DNA of 38,267 nucleotides from DASRFS01 sp035260725. GTDB lineage: Bacteria > Patescibacteriota > Microgenomatia > Levybacterales > UBA12049. Where the stretch lies: positions 1-38,267 of the forward strand of contig DATFUR010000013.1 in assembly GCA_035260725.1 (NCBI GenBank). Reading direction: 5' to 3'. Under the pieces are notes generated by a model. That model was not told the origin of the DNA and ran no database searches. It was given only the letters and a program-made list of their open reading frames with translations. Positions 24,342 to 31,983 of this stretch are shown here, in pieces; position 1 is the stretch's first letter, and each line of letters opens with the position of its first letter. The position numbers were made by a program, and so were the translations under genes.

Positions 24342-25901
24342 TTAATCTCCGTTTTGAATAACAGAGATTTCCCTTACAAATAAATTATAATCAAATTGGT
24401 CAATGACCCCATTGTCGTCGAGGTCCGCAGGAGCGCAGGCGCCGGACGCAGGTTTGAATAGACAACTTGAGAAGAAGTTGTAGTCCAAGGGCGAGAGTTT
24501 ATTGTCGTGGTCTATATCTCCTGTAGCTAAATTCACAGAAGAAATGTTATTTGGTAATCCAATACCCAGATTAACGAGGCCGGGGACAGTTTTTTTCAAA
24601 TATCCATCAGATTTTATCTTAATATTGTAATTACCACCTGTTATTATAGAAGTTGGTATATTGTCGACTCCTTTAAATTTACCCGATGCTTGATCATAGG
24701 TAAGATTAACCGAGGTAAATAATACTCTCGTATTGCTAGAATCAAAAACCTCATAGTCTATTTTTTTCGTAGGATGCATAGGATTCTTGTTGGGTCCTAT
24801 TGCTCCAGTTGCATTTGTGCAGCTGGCTTGAGTGCATTTTAGATCAACTGTCGTGCCAATTCCGTCAAGACCAATTGTAAAAGTAAGTTGGATTTTGGTT
24901 GCTGTAGGAGCTGCCGGAGTATTTGGACAAGTAAATGAAGGCGCGCTATTCACAGCGCTGTTAAACCAGCAGAGAGGATTGGTGGCAACACTGTTGAATT
25001 TTTCGCAGCTTACATAGTAGCATTGATTCGAACCTGCTACGGCTGCATATTGTTTTTCTCCCTCCGTTGGGCACAAACCGCCCCACGCAGATCCTCCTTG
25101 AGTTGTGGGCATTACTCCCGCTGCGGCGGGACAGACTGTAGCTATGGAACAAGGATCGGGTTTTCCAGGTTCGGCATAGCACCATCCGGAATTATTCTTG
25201 CCTTCGTCAATTTTGGTTGGAGTCTTATCGAAGTATGAGTCATACCAGCATAAATTTGTTTGGCACTGTTTGTATGAAACTCCGTCTACAACTTGTCCGG
25301 CTTTTGCTGTTGCCGCGGAGCATGTTCTTTTGCAAGGGCCGTTTATAACAGCACCCCTTTGCTGGTCTGCAGCGGTGCAGGTAGAAACAAATCCCTTGGA
25401 GGCATCGCAACTCACGGCTGGGGCTGTGGGGGAAACTGTGGGGGTGGGAGTTGAAGTGCAAAGGATTCCGGAACTGTTATAACATCCTGCATCAGTACAT
25501 TGTTTATCGTCCATAGGCCCAACGCATCGAGTCGGTTGAAAGGTGCATCCTGCGGGACAGTTTCCCCCCGTTGCCGGACCAGGAGATGTTGGAGGAGTGG
25601 CTGTGGGCGGTGCAGTTGGAGTGGTACAAGTTTGCTGTGTGCAGCTGTATGCTGTGGCGCCTGCCGGACAGCCGGGAGAAGTTCCCGCCGGACTGCAGGT
25701 TACGCCGCCGGGGCCTGTCACATCGGAGCAGAAAACTCCTAGATTTATGGTTTTGCAAGTATCTGCGCGTTGGCGGAGTTCCTGTTGTTTTTGGGCGATA
25801 TTTACCGTTAGGGGAATTGCAAGAACGACAATAAGAACCATCAAAACTCCAACGGTACGGGAATTGCTTGGATTGGTAATAAAATCAAAAATGCGACGCA
25901 T
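24342..25901 (-). CDS. Membrane-anchored Cys-rich protein with C-terminal dockerin
   Basis: 519 aa. N-terminal anchor at about 18-36 (VLMVLIVVLAIPLTV) followed by NIAQKQQELRQRAD, an anchor style I associate with Microgenomates. Then come Cys-rich stretches with Thr/Pro spacers (about 49-320, many CxxxC pairs), a beta-sandwich (about 330-455, YEVFDSSNTRVLFTSVNLTY, GGNYNIKIKSDGYLKKTV), and a dockerin (about 461-515) with two calcium loops: DIDHDNKLSPLD and DLDDNGVIDQFD. First gene of a dockerin-cohesin pair. Likely displayed outside the cell and bridged to the cohesin protein. Confidence 0.85.
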   Translation of the reverse strand: MRRIFDFITNPSNSRTVGVLMVLIVVLAIPLTVNIAQKQQELRQRADTCKTINLGVFCSDVTGPGGVTCSPAGTSPGCPAGATAYSCTQQTCTTPTAPPTATPPTSPGPATGGNCPAGCTFQPTRCVGPMDDKQCTDAGCYNSSGILCTSTPTPTVSPTAPAVSCDASKGFVSTCTAADQQRGAVINGPCKRTCSAATAKAGQVVDGVSYKQCQTNLCWYDSYFDKTPTKIDEGKNNSGWCYAEPGKPDPCSIATVCPAAAGVMPTTQGGSAWGGLCPTEGEKQYAAVAGSNQCYYVSCEKFNSVATNPLCWFNSAVNSAPSFTCPNTPAAPTATKIQLTFTIGLDGIGTTVDLKCTQASCTNATGAIGPNKNPMHPTKKIDYEVFDSSNTRVLFTSVNLTYDQASGKFKGVDNIPTSIITGGNYNIKIKSDGYLKKTVPGLVNLGIGLPNNISSVNLATGDIDHDNKLSPLDYNFFSSCLFKPASGACAPADLDDNGVIDQFDYNLFVREISVIQNGD

Positions 25902-25943
25902 TTTAATAAACGAATAACAGAATAATTAAATCCTGTTAATGAT

Positions 25944-25972
25944 AGAGTATTGAAATTAGGATATGTTGTCAA
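25944..25972 (-). promoter_or_regulatory. Promoter of the dockerin-cohesin unit
   Basis: Minus strand: TTGACA (25967-25972), 17-bp spacer, TACTCT (25944-25949), then 42 nt to the ATG at 25901. The leader holds a possible small hairpin (TAACAG/CTGTTA). Confidence 0.5.
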
Positions 25973-25987
25973 TACTATTTAAAGTAG
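25950..25987 (+). promoter_or_regulatory. Promoter of the four-helix-bundle protein gene
   Basis: TTGAAA (25950-25955), 17-bp spacer, TACTAT (25973-25978), 9 nt to the ATG at 25988. It overlaps the divergent dockerin promoter, so the two may compete for polymerase. Confidence 0.5.
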
Positions 25988-26362
25988 ATGAATAATCCAA
26001 TAAAAAAATCAAACGTGTCGATTAGGGATATTCATGAAAGGATTTATAAGTTTGTAATTCGAGTTTTAAATTTAATTAAATATATTCCTAAAACTTCCGA
26101 AAATATAGTTTTGATTGGACAAATAACGAGATCGGCAACTTCGATGGGAGCAAATGATCAAGAGGCAGATGGAGCAATTAATAGAAAAGATTTCGTTGCG
26201 AAATACTCAATTGTTAGAAAAGAGGGTAAGGAAATTAATTATTGGTTAAAAATAATTAGTGATACAAATCCAAAGCTTAAATCTAGAATGCAGGATTTAA
26301 TAGATGAAAGCGAGGAGCTTATAAAAATTGTCAGCACGATTATTTTTAAGACAAAAAGGTAA
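25988..26362 (+). CDS. Four-helix-bundle protein (23S rRNA IVS-protein family)
   Basis: 124 aa, typical length. Helical throughout, with the family hallmarks ITRSATSMGANDQEADGA and KDFVAKYSIVRKEGKEINYW. The family was named from ORFs inside intervening sequences of 23S rRNA genes but is common as a free-standing gene; no rRNA is present here. Molecular role unknown; related proteins form pentamers. Lies between the envelope island and the rpsB operon. Confidence 0.9.
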   Translation: MNNPIKKSNVSIRDIHERIYKFVIRVLNLIKYIPKTSENIVLIGQITRSATSMGANDQEADGAINRKDFVAKYSIVRKEGKEINYWLKIISDTNPKLKSRMQDLIDESEELIKIVSTIIFKTKR

Positions 26363-26387
26363 ATTTGGATATTCGTTTATTTGATTA

Positions 26388-26416
26388 TTGTCTTATTCTC
26401 AAAATTCTTGTATAAT
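26388..26416 (+). promoter_or_regulatory. rpsB operon promoter
   Basis: TTGTCT (26388-26393), 17-bp spacer, perfect TATAAT (26411-26416). The predicted start near 26423 gives a 67-nt leader, one of the longest in this window. Confidence 0.7.
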
Positions 26417-26422
26417 TTTGAG

Positions 26423-26489
26423 CTATCACTCACATCCGATGATGTCTCTGACTACGGTTTTCGGATGGCGGTTAAAGAGACACAAAATT
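26423..26489 (+). promoter_or_regulatory. rpsB leader with H-type pseudoknot, probable S2 autoregulatory element
   Basis: Stem 1: CATCCGA (26433-26439) with TCGGATG (26461-26467). Stem 2: TGTCTCT (26443-26449) with AGAGACA (26476-26482). The stems cross, with loops of 3, 11 and 8 nt. The 3' strand of stem 2 covers the only Shine-Dalgarno-like GAGA, ending 7 nt before the ATG at 26490. Known: S2 represses its own rpsB-tsf mRNA in E. coli through the leader. That this leader works in the same way is inference. Confidence 0.65.
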
Positions 26490-27344
26490 ATGCGCGAAAT
26501 TACCCTTGAAGAACTTCTTACAGCCGGGTGCCATTTTGGTCATCAGGTAACTCGTGCCAATCCAAAGGCCCGAGATTTTGTTTTTGAGGCTAGAGACAAT
26601 ATTCAAATTATAGATTTGGCCAAAACAAAAGAAGGTTTGGAGGAAGCGGGGCAATTTATAAAAGACCTTTCCTCAAGGGGCGGAACGCTTCTGGTTGTCG
26701 GAACAAAAAGACAAGCCCAGGAAATTGTAAAAACCCAAATGGAAAGAGTTGACCAGTCCCGAGGACAGGTTTTGTTTGTTTACAACAGGTGGATTGGAGG
26801 AATCCTCACAAACTTTTCCGAGGTTTCTAAAAATGTCAAAAAACTTACCGATTTGGAAAAGAAACTGCAGGACGAATCAGAAAAATCAGGGTTCACGAAA
26901 AAAGAAATAGGGCTTTGGGAAAAGGAAAAACAAAGATTGGAAATGCTCTACGGCGGAATTGCAAAAATGACCAAGGTTCCGGATGCACTATACATAATAG
27001 ATTCTCATCTGGAGGATTTGGCGGTAAGAGAAGCCAGAAACATGGGAGTTGCGACCGTTGCAATTGTAGACACAAACGCAGATCCGCACGTTATTGACTA
27101 TCCAATTCCTGCAAACGACGACGCAGCAGGCTCAATCGAGCTAATAACTGCATACTTAATAGACGCTTGGAACGAAGGAGCCAAGGCAACACCTGCGAAA
27201 AGTAAATCGGAAAAAGAGGAAGAGAAGCCGGAAGTTAAAGAAGAGAAGAAATCCTCCTCTAAAGCTTCGGAGGACAAAGTAAAAAAAGTTAAAGTTCAAA
27301 AGACAAAAACCGCTAAGAAGACAAAAGCAAAGAGCAAAAAGTAA
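26490..27344 (+). CDS. rpsB: Ribosomal protein S2 with charged C-terminal extension
   Basis: 284 aa from the ATG at 26490. Small-subunit protein uS2: MREITLEELLTAGCHFGHQ, FVFEARDNIQIIDLAKT, VGTKRQAQEIV, NRWIGGILTNF, PDALYIIDSHLEDLAVREA, VDTNADPHVIDYPIPANDDA. About 235 residues are core; the last 50 or so are a low-complexity tail, first Glu/Lys mixed (SEKEEEKPEVKEEKK), then almost purely Lys/Ala/Thr (KTKTAKKTKAKSKK). The start codon is preceded by a structured leader. tsf follows after 14 nt, the usual rpsB-tsf order. Confidence 0.96.
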   Translation: MREITLEELLTAGCHFGHQVTRANPKARDFVFEARDNIQIIDLAKTKEGLEEAGQFIKDLSSRGGTLLVVGTKRQAQEIVKTQMERVDQSRGQVLFVYNRWIGGILTNFSEVSKNVKKLTDLEKKLQDESEKSGFTKKEIGLWEKEKQRLEMLYGGIAKMTKVPDALYIIDSHLEDLAVREARNMGVATVAIVDTNADPHVIDYPIPANDDAAGSIELITAYLIDAWNEGAKATPAKSKSEKEEEKPEVKEEKKSSSKASEDKVKKVKVQKTKTAKKTKAKSKK

Positions 27345-27358
27345 TTCTAAATTGAACT

Positions 27359-27811
27359 ATGGCATACGATATTAAAGTTTTAAAAAAGTTAAGAGACGAA
27401 ACCCAAGCATCGGTTTCCGACATAAAAACTGCTTTGGAAGAATCAAAGGGCGACTTGGAAAAGGCCAGAGAATATCTTCAGAAAAGAGGATTGGAAAAAG
27501 CAGGAAAAAAAGAAGGGCGGGAAACTAATGCCGGAATCGTGGAAACATACATTCATCATAACGGGGCAACAGGATCTACTGTGGTTTTGACTTGTGAAAC
27601 TGATTTTGTGGGGAGAACAGACGAGTTTAAAAGTCTGGCGCACGAAATCGCAATGCAAATAAATGCACTTAATCCAAAAGACACAAAAGCACTTCTTGCA
27701 AGTCCTTACATAAGAGACGAGAAGAAAACAATCGAGGATCTTATAAAAGAACACATCGCAAAACTTGGAGAAAATATTCTAATTAAAGACTTCAAAAGAT
27801 TCGAAATCTAA
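27359..27811 (+). CDS. tsf: Elongation factor Ts, short form
   Basis: 150 aa, against about 283 in E. coli and 196 in Thermus. The N-terminal UBA-like domain (VLKKLRDETQASVSDIKTAL, LEKAREYLQKRGL) and a single core subdomain (GATGSTVVLTCETDFVGRTDEF, LAHEIAMQI) are present. The TDFV motif that acts on EF-Tu is kept; the second core subdomain and dimer module are missing. Nucleotide exchange factor for EF-Tu. Co-transcribed with rpsB. pyrH, often found next in bacteria, is absent between tsf and frr. Confidence 0.94.
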   Translation: MAYDIKVLKKLRDETQASVSDIKTALEESKGDLEKAREYLQKRGLEKAGKKEGRETNAGIVETYIHHNGATGSTVVLTCETDFVGRTDEFKSLAHEIAMQINALNPKDTKALLASPYIRDEKKTIEDLIKEHIAKLGENILIKDFKRFEI

Positions 27812-27823
27812 TTGGGGCACTCC

Positions 27824-27840
27824 GATCGCTTCGCGAGTTC
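27824..27840 (+). repeat. Intergenic GC-rich repeat, partial copy D
   Basis: The 17-mer from 27824 matches 14 of 17 bases with 34859-34875 (core TCGCTTCG and AGTTC). It lies in the tsf-frr gap and contains a small TCGC-TTC-GCGA hairpin. Confidence 0.45.
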
Positions 27841-27864
27841 ATACTCTTTTAAATAGTTCGTGGA

Positions 27865-27882
27865 TATGATAATGTGGTTTTT
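27865..27882 (+). promoter_or_regulatory. Possible -10 region for frr
   Basis: TATGAT (27865-27870) overlaps GATAAT (27868-27873), 9-12 nt before the ATG at 27883. No convincing -35. Suggests frr may be transcribed apart from rpsB-tsf. Confidence 0.35.
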
Positions 27883-28437
27883 ATGAACTTAGACACGGCC
27901 CGTTTGCAAATGGGCAAAATTATAGAGATTTTAAAAAGCGATCTCGGAACTGTTAGGACAGGCAGAGCCACCCCGTCTCTTGTAGAAAATATTGTTATTA
28001 ACGCATATGGGGGAACTCAAAAATTGCGCGTAATGGAGTTGGCAACAATCGGAACTTCCGATTCACAAACAATAATCATAACCCCTTTTGACGCATCGAT
28101 TATAGAAGAAATCCAAAAAGGAATTATGGAGACTAACGTGGGTCTTAATCCTGTTGTAGACGGCCAATTAATTAGAATTTCAATCCCACTTTTATCCGGA
28201 GAAAGAAGGGCAGAATTGGTTGCTTTGGTTAACCAAAAGTTAGAGGGAGGAAGAATCCAAGTGCGCCAAGTGCGCCACGAGGCAATGGACACAGTTAAAA
28301 AGCAATTCAACAACAAAGAAATCGGAGAAGATGATGTTTTAAGGTTGGAAAAAGAAATTCAAAATTTAACAGACGAAACAATAAAAACGATCGACGAGTT
28401 GGGAAAGAAAAAAGAAGAAGAATTAATGCAATTATGA
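27883..28437 (+). CDS. frr: Ribosome recycling factor
   Basis: 184 aa, the standard size. Start taken at the ATG 27883 (MNLDTARLQM), not the GTG three codons upstream. Seen: GTVRTGRATPSLVENI, NPVVDGQLIRISIPLLSGERR, IQVRQVRHEAMDTVKK, and the C-terminal KTIDELGKKKEEELMQL. With EF-G it splits post-termination ribosomes. Overlaps rseP by 4 nt (ATGA). Confidence 0.95.
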   Translation: MNLDTARLQMGKIIEILKSDLGTVRTGRATPSLVENIVINAYGGTQKLRVMELATIGTSDSQTIIITPFDASIIEEIQKGIMETNVGLNPVVDGQLIRISIPLLSGERRAELVALVNQKLEGGRIQVRQVRHEAMDTVKKQFNNKEIGEDDVLRLEKEIQNLTDETIKTIDELGKKKEEELMQL

Positions 28438-29546
28438 TAGTAACTGTTTTGGTTTTCTTACTGATATTAACAATTTTGGTTTTAATCCATGAAGCGGGCC
28501 ATTTTTTTGTAGCAAAGTTTTTTAATATAAAAGTCGAAGAATTTGGTGTTGGTTTTCCTCCGCGCGCTTGGGGAAAAAAAGTGGGCGAGACACTTTATTC
28601 CATTAACTGGCTTCCGATTGGAGGTTTCGTAAGACTTTATGGGGAGGACGAAGCGGGGTCCGGCAGAATCTCGATTGGCAAAAACAAAAAAATTACAAAT
28701 ACAAACCGCGCTTTTTTTGCAAAACCCTGGTGGCAGAGATTTTTGGTTGGGATAGCAGGAGTAGTCATGAATTTTTTGCTTGCTGTTTTGATATTTTCTT
28801 TTATGTTCGCTTTTGTCGGAGTCGCAATTCCGGGTCACAAAGTTATTGTTGGTCAGGTCGCCAAAGGTTCTCCGTCCGAATTGGCAGGTTTGAAACCGGG
28901 GGACACAATTGAATATGTAGGCAGTGTAAAAATTACCGATACACAACAACTGATTGCGGAAACAAAAAAACATTTGGGTCAGGAGATAGTTTTAAAATTA
29001 AATTCGAATGGCAAGGTTAGGGAGGTAAGAATAACTCCGAGGACTAATTATCCAAAAGGAGAAGGGCCAATAGGGGTTGCAATATCGCAAAATGCAGAAA
29101 TTAAAAAATACAGTTGGTACGAGGCGCCTGTTGCCGGAACAAAAGAGGCAATAAAGGCCTCCTGGCTTATTATCTCTGCTTTTGGAACTGTAATTTCTCA
29201 ACTATTTACCCAGGGCGCTATTCCTAAGGATATTGCGGGACCAATTGGAATCGCCCAATTAACGGGGCAAGTAGTGCAAGTCGGACCTTTCGCGGTTTTA
29301 TATTTTATTTCTATTTTGTCTTTAAATCTTGCTATTCTAAATGTTCTTCCAATTCCGGCTTTGGACGGAGGAAGATTATTTTTTATTTTAATCGAGGCAG
29401 TGACCCGAAAAAAAGTTCATCCAAAATTCGAAAGCTATGCTCATGCAATTGGAATGGCCCTTCTTTTGGCCCTCATTGCTTTAGTTACTTTGCACGATAT
29501 TTCAAGAATAATTTCTGGTCAATCATTAATTCCGGGTTCGCGCTGA
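28434..29546 (+). CDS. rseP: Site-2 intramembrane metalloprotease RseP
   Basis: 370 aa. Zinc motif HEAGH at residues 19-23 in the first membrane helix; GFPPRAWGKKVGETLYSINW and GGFVRLYGEDE follow; one PDZ domain at about 125-200 (GSPSELAGLKPGDTIEYV); third catalytic block NVLPIPALDGGRLFF near 300; C-terminal membrane helices. Cleaves membrane-anchored proteins, classically anti-sigma factors or signal-peptide remnants. No rseA/rpoE pair is seen here. Linked to frr by a 4-nt overlap, a common order in bacteria with dxr or cdsA nearby, neither of which is present. Confidence 0.94.
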   Translation: MIVTVLVFLLILTILVLIHEAGHFFVAKFFNIKVEEFGVGFPPRAWGKKVGETLYSINWLPIGGFVRLYGEDEAGSGRISIGKNKKITNTNRAFFAKPWWQRFLVGIAGVVMNFLLAVLIFSFMFAFVGVAIPGHKVIVGQVAKGSPSELAGLKPGDTIEYVGSVKITDTQQLIAETKKHLGQEIVLKLNSNGKVREVRITPRTNYPKGEGPIGVAISQNAEIKKYSWYEAPVAGTKEAIKASWLIISAFGTVISQLFTQGAIPKDIAGPIGIAQLTGQVVQVGPFAVLYFISILSLNLAILNVLPIPALDGGRLFFILIEAVTRKKVHPKFESYAHAIGMALLLALIALVTLHDISRIISGQSLIPGSR

Positions 29547-29552
29547 GGTCGC
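29537..29552 (+). repeat. Intergenic GC-rich repeat, partial copy C, serving as pgl ribosome-binding site
   Basis: GCGCTGAGGTCGC (29540-29552) is identical to 34852-34864. It overlaps the rseP stop codon and supplies GAGGT 4 nt before the pgl ATG. Confidence 0.55.
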
Positions 29553-30200
29553 ATGGATATTAGATTTGTTGAAAATTTAGAAGGGGGAATAGACACTGCT
29601 CTAAAAATTCTTATTGATGCAATCGACGAACAAACCGTTTTGTTCCTCTCCGGCGGTAAAACTCCAAAACCTCTTTATAAAAAAATAGCAGACTATAAAA
29701 GTCTAAAAGTTGGTGCAGTTGCTATGGTAGATGATAGATATACTTTTCATCAGCAATACAGTAATGAAATTATGATTGGCGAATCGGGACTTATTTCGTA
29801 TTTAAACAGTAAAAATATTGCTTTTTATAAAATTTTAAAATTCGGACTTTCCAGAGAAAAAACAGCGGAAGAGTACGATGAGACTGTAAGATTTTTGCTT
29901 ACACATTTTCGAAAAAGCATTGCAGTCTTGGGAATAGGAGCAGATGGGCATACGGCCGGAATTCCAATTGGTACCGATGAGAAGTTAACTGAGAATAGGT
30001 TGGTTGCAGAGTTTGACACTTTTTTAGAAGATCCAAAAGACCGCGTAACACTCACTTATCAGGCATTGTCTATGATGGATTTATTATTGGTTTTGGTTTT
30101 TGGAGAAGACAAAAAAGAAGCATTAAAAAATCTTCCGGAATTTTATCGAAAAGAGGATATAAGCAAAAAGACTATTTTAATTACAGATCAAAAGTTATAA
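29553..30200 (+). CDS. pgl: 6-phosphogluconolactonase
   Basis: 215 aa. SGGKTPKPLY and the family hallmark LGIGADGHTAGI are present, as is VAMVDDRYT, the substrate loop (normally DER). Hydrolyses 6-phosphogluconolactone, step two of the oxidative pentose phosphate pathway. Starts 6 nt after the rseP stop with a GAGGT ribosome-binding site. zwf follows 10 nt downstream and gnd lies two genes further on. Confidence 0.9.
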   Translation: MDIRFVENLEGGIDTALKILIDAIDEQTVLFLSGGKTPKPLYKKIADYKSLKVGAVAMVDDRYTFHQQYSNEIMIGESGLISYLNSKNIAFYKILKFGLSREKTAEEYDETVRFLLTHFRKSIAVLGIGADGHTAGIPIGTDEKLTENRLVAEFDTFLEDPKDRVTLTYQALSMMDLLLVLVFGEDKKEALKNLPEFYRKEDISKKTILITDQKL

Positions 30201-30210
30201 TATAAACCCT
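30196..30210 (+). promoter_or_regulatory. Possible promoter -10 for zwf
   Basis: TATAAT (30196-30201) overlaps the pgl stop and lies 9 nt before the ATG at 30211. No good -35, so it may be an internal boost only. Confidence 0.4.
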
Positions 30211-31602
30211 ATGAACTCTCCCTTTGTAATGGTAATTTTTGGAGCAACAGGAGACCTCTCTCAAAACAAACTAATTCCCGCACTCGCAGCTTTGCATAAA
30301 ACAAAAGTTCTCCCTGAAGATTTTTACATAATAGGATTTTCAAGGAGAGATATGACCGACGAAGAATTCAGAAAACTTTTTAACATTGACCCTTCCTTTG
30401 CCAAATATTTATCTTATCAAAGCGGAGAATTTTCGGACAAAAAAGGATACTCGGAATTAAATAAAAAATTAGAAGCAATTGACAAGAAAGTCGGCGCCTG
30501 CGTAACTCGCTTTTTCTACTTGGCAACTCCACCTGACCACTACGAAACAATTTTAGATAATCTTGTGGAGACAAAGTTGTCTGAGGGATGCGGTCACGAG
30601 GGAAGTAAATGGACCCGGATTATTGTTGAGAAACCTTTTGGAAAAGATTTGGAAACTGCAAGAAGCCTCGACAAAAAATTATCGGAAATTTTTGAAGAAA
30701 AACAGATTTTCAGAGTAGACCATTATCTTGGAAAAGAAACGGTCCAGAATGTACTGGCTTTCAGATTTGCCAACGGAATTTTCGAACCGGTTTGGAATAA
30801 AAATTTTATAGATCATGTGCAAATAACTTGGGGAGAGGAAGAGGGAATCAAAAATCGCGGAAAGTTTTTTGACGGCGTTGGACTTTTGCGAGATGTCGGG
30901 CAAAACCATATAATGCAGCTTTTGTCTGCAGTTGCTATGGAGAGTCCAAAAAGTTTTACCAAGGAAGATTTAAGAGACGCAAGAGCAAAAGTAATTCAAT
31001 CATTACGACCAACAGACGAAGTAATAAGAGGCCAGTACGAAGATTACGCAAAAGAAAAAGACGTTGCAGAGAATTCACAAACAGAAACTTTTGTTGCGAT
31101 GAAATTATTTGTAGACACGCCAAGATTTGAAGGAGTGCCGTTTTATATAAGAATGGGGAAGAAAACCCCCAAGAATTCAGTCGAAATATCTGTAGTTTTT
31201 ATTCAGACCTGTCACATTCTTTTTAAAGAATACGGATGTCCGGAGATTGGAAATGTTTTGACTTTTAGGATACAGCCGGACGAAGGAATATCGTTGCGAA
31301 TAATTGCAAAAAAACCCGGAGAAAAACTTTCCTTAGGTTCGACGGACCTAAAATTTACATACAAAGAAAGTTTTGGGACAAAAGGACTTGAAGCCTACGA
31401 AAAAGTACTTCTTGATATTTTTGCCGGAGACCAAATGCTCTTTAACCGGTCGGACGAATTGGAAAGCTCTTGGACATTTATCACAAAAATTTTGGAAAAA
31501 TTTAAAGAAGGAAAAATTTCGCTCAAAAAATATCAAAATGGAACTTGGGGTCCAAAGGAAGCAGATGAGTTGATCAAAAAAGATGGGAAGAATTGGCTGT
31601 AG
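30211..31602 (+). CDS. zwf: Glucose-6-phosphate 1-dehydrogenase
   Basis: 463 aa, slightly short of E. coli Zwf (491). NADP loop VIFGATGDLSQNKLIPAL, substrate-binding and catalytic RVDHYLGKETVQN with FANGIFEPVWN, and LRDVGQNHIMQLLSAVAME. C-terminal FYIRMGKKTPKNSVEI and FAGDQMLFNRSDELESSW are typical. First enzyme of the oxidative pentose phosphate pathway; source of NADPH, which folA nearby would use. Followed by a palindromic repeat in the gap to the next gene. Confidence 0.96.
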   Translation: MNSPFVMVIFGATGDLSQNKLIPALAALHKTKVLPEDFYIIGFSRRDMTDEEFRKLFNIDPSFAKYLSYQSGEFSDKKGYSELNKKLEAIDKKVGACVTRFFYLATPPDHYETILDNLVETKLSEGCGHEGSKWTRIIVEKPFGKDLETARSLDKKLSEIFEEKQIFRVDHYLGKETVQNVLAFRFANGIFEPVWNKNFIDHVQITWGEEEGIKNRGKFFDGVGLLRDVGQNHIMQLLSAVAMESPKSFTKEDLRDARAKVIQSLRPTDEVIRGQYEDYAKEKDVAENSQTETFVAMKLFVDTPRFEGVPFYIRMGKKTPKNSVEISVVFIQTCHILFKEYGCPEIGNVLTFRIQPDEGISLRIIAKKPGEKLSLGSTDLKFTYKESFGTKGLEAYEKVLLDIFAGDQMLFNRSDELESSWTFITKILEKFKEGKISLKKYQNGTWGPKEADELIKKDGKNWL

Positions 31603-31650
31603 TTTGCGCTGAGGTTGCTTTGCCAGCTCAACGATCGCTTCCCGCGCAAA
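31603..31650 (+). repeat. Intergenic palindromic repeat, short copy A
   Basis: 48 bp bounded by TTTGCGC (31603-31609) and its reverse complement GCGCAAA (31644-31650). Left part matches copies B and C (GCGCTGAGGT-GC); right end CGCTTCCCGCGCAA is shared with copy B in CTTCCCGCGCAA. It fills the zwf-31657 gap and begins right after the zwf stop. Confidence 0.65.
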
Positions 31651-31656
31651 TATATT

Positions 31657-31983
31657 ATGAATATAACTTTTGAGGAATTTAAAAAAGTAGAAATAAGGAT
31701 AGGTAAGGTTACTAAGGTTGAGAAAGTGGAAAATGCGGACAAACTTTTAAAGCTCCAAGTTGATTTTGGGCCGGAAGTGGGAGAAAGGCAAATTGTTTCC
31801 GGTATTGCAGAGTACTACTCAATAGCAGATTTGGAGGGGAAGAAGTTGCCGTTTATTGTAAATTTGGAACCCCGCAAATTTAAAGGAGTCGAAAGTCAAG
31901 GGATGTTAATGGCAGTGGATGCAGAAAAACCCGTTCTCCTCACCCCAGTTGAAGATGTAGCGGAGGGTTCAGAGATCGTATGA
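31657..31983 (+). CDS. tRNA-binding (EMAP/MetRS-beta-like) domain protein
   Basis: 108 aa from the ATG at 31657 (MNITFEEFKKVEIRIG). An upstream in-frame start would read through the palindromic repeat and was rejected. OB-fold as in the MetRS C-terminal domain, CsaA and Arc1p: VEIRIGKVTKVEKVENADKL, RQIVSGIAEYY, VNLEPRKFKGVESQGMLM. It may be a separate MetRS beta subunit or a general tRNA-binding protein. A CsaA-like chaperone is the alternative. Overlaps gnd by 4 nt. Confidence 0.88.
   Translation: MNITFEEFKKVEIRIGKVTKVEKVENADKLLKLQVDFGPEVGERQIVSGIAEYYSIADLEGKKLPFIVNLEPRKFKGVESQGMLMAVDAEKPVLLTPVEDVAEGSEIV

Noticed and set aside
25988..26362. 23S rRNA intervening sequence
   Set aside because: The protein family is present, but no rRNA sequence flanks it.
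31615..31656. N-terminal extension of the tRNA-binding protein to 31615
   Set aside because: The extension encodes the palindromic repeat; family homology starts at MNITFEE (31657).
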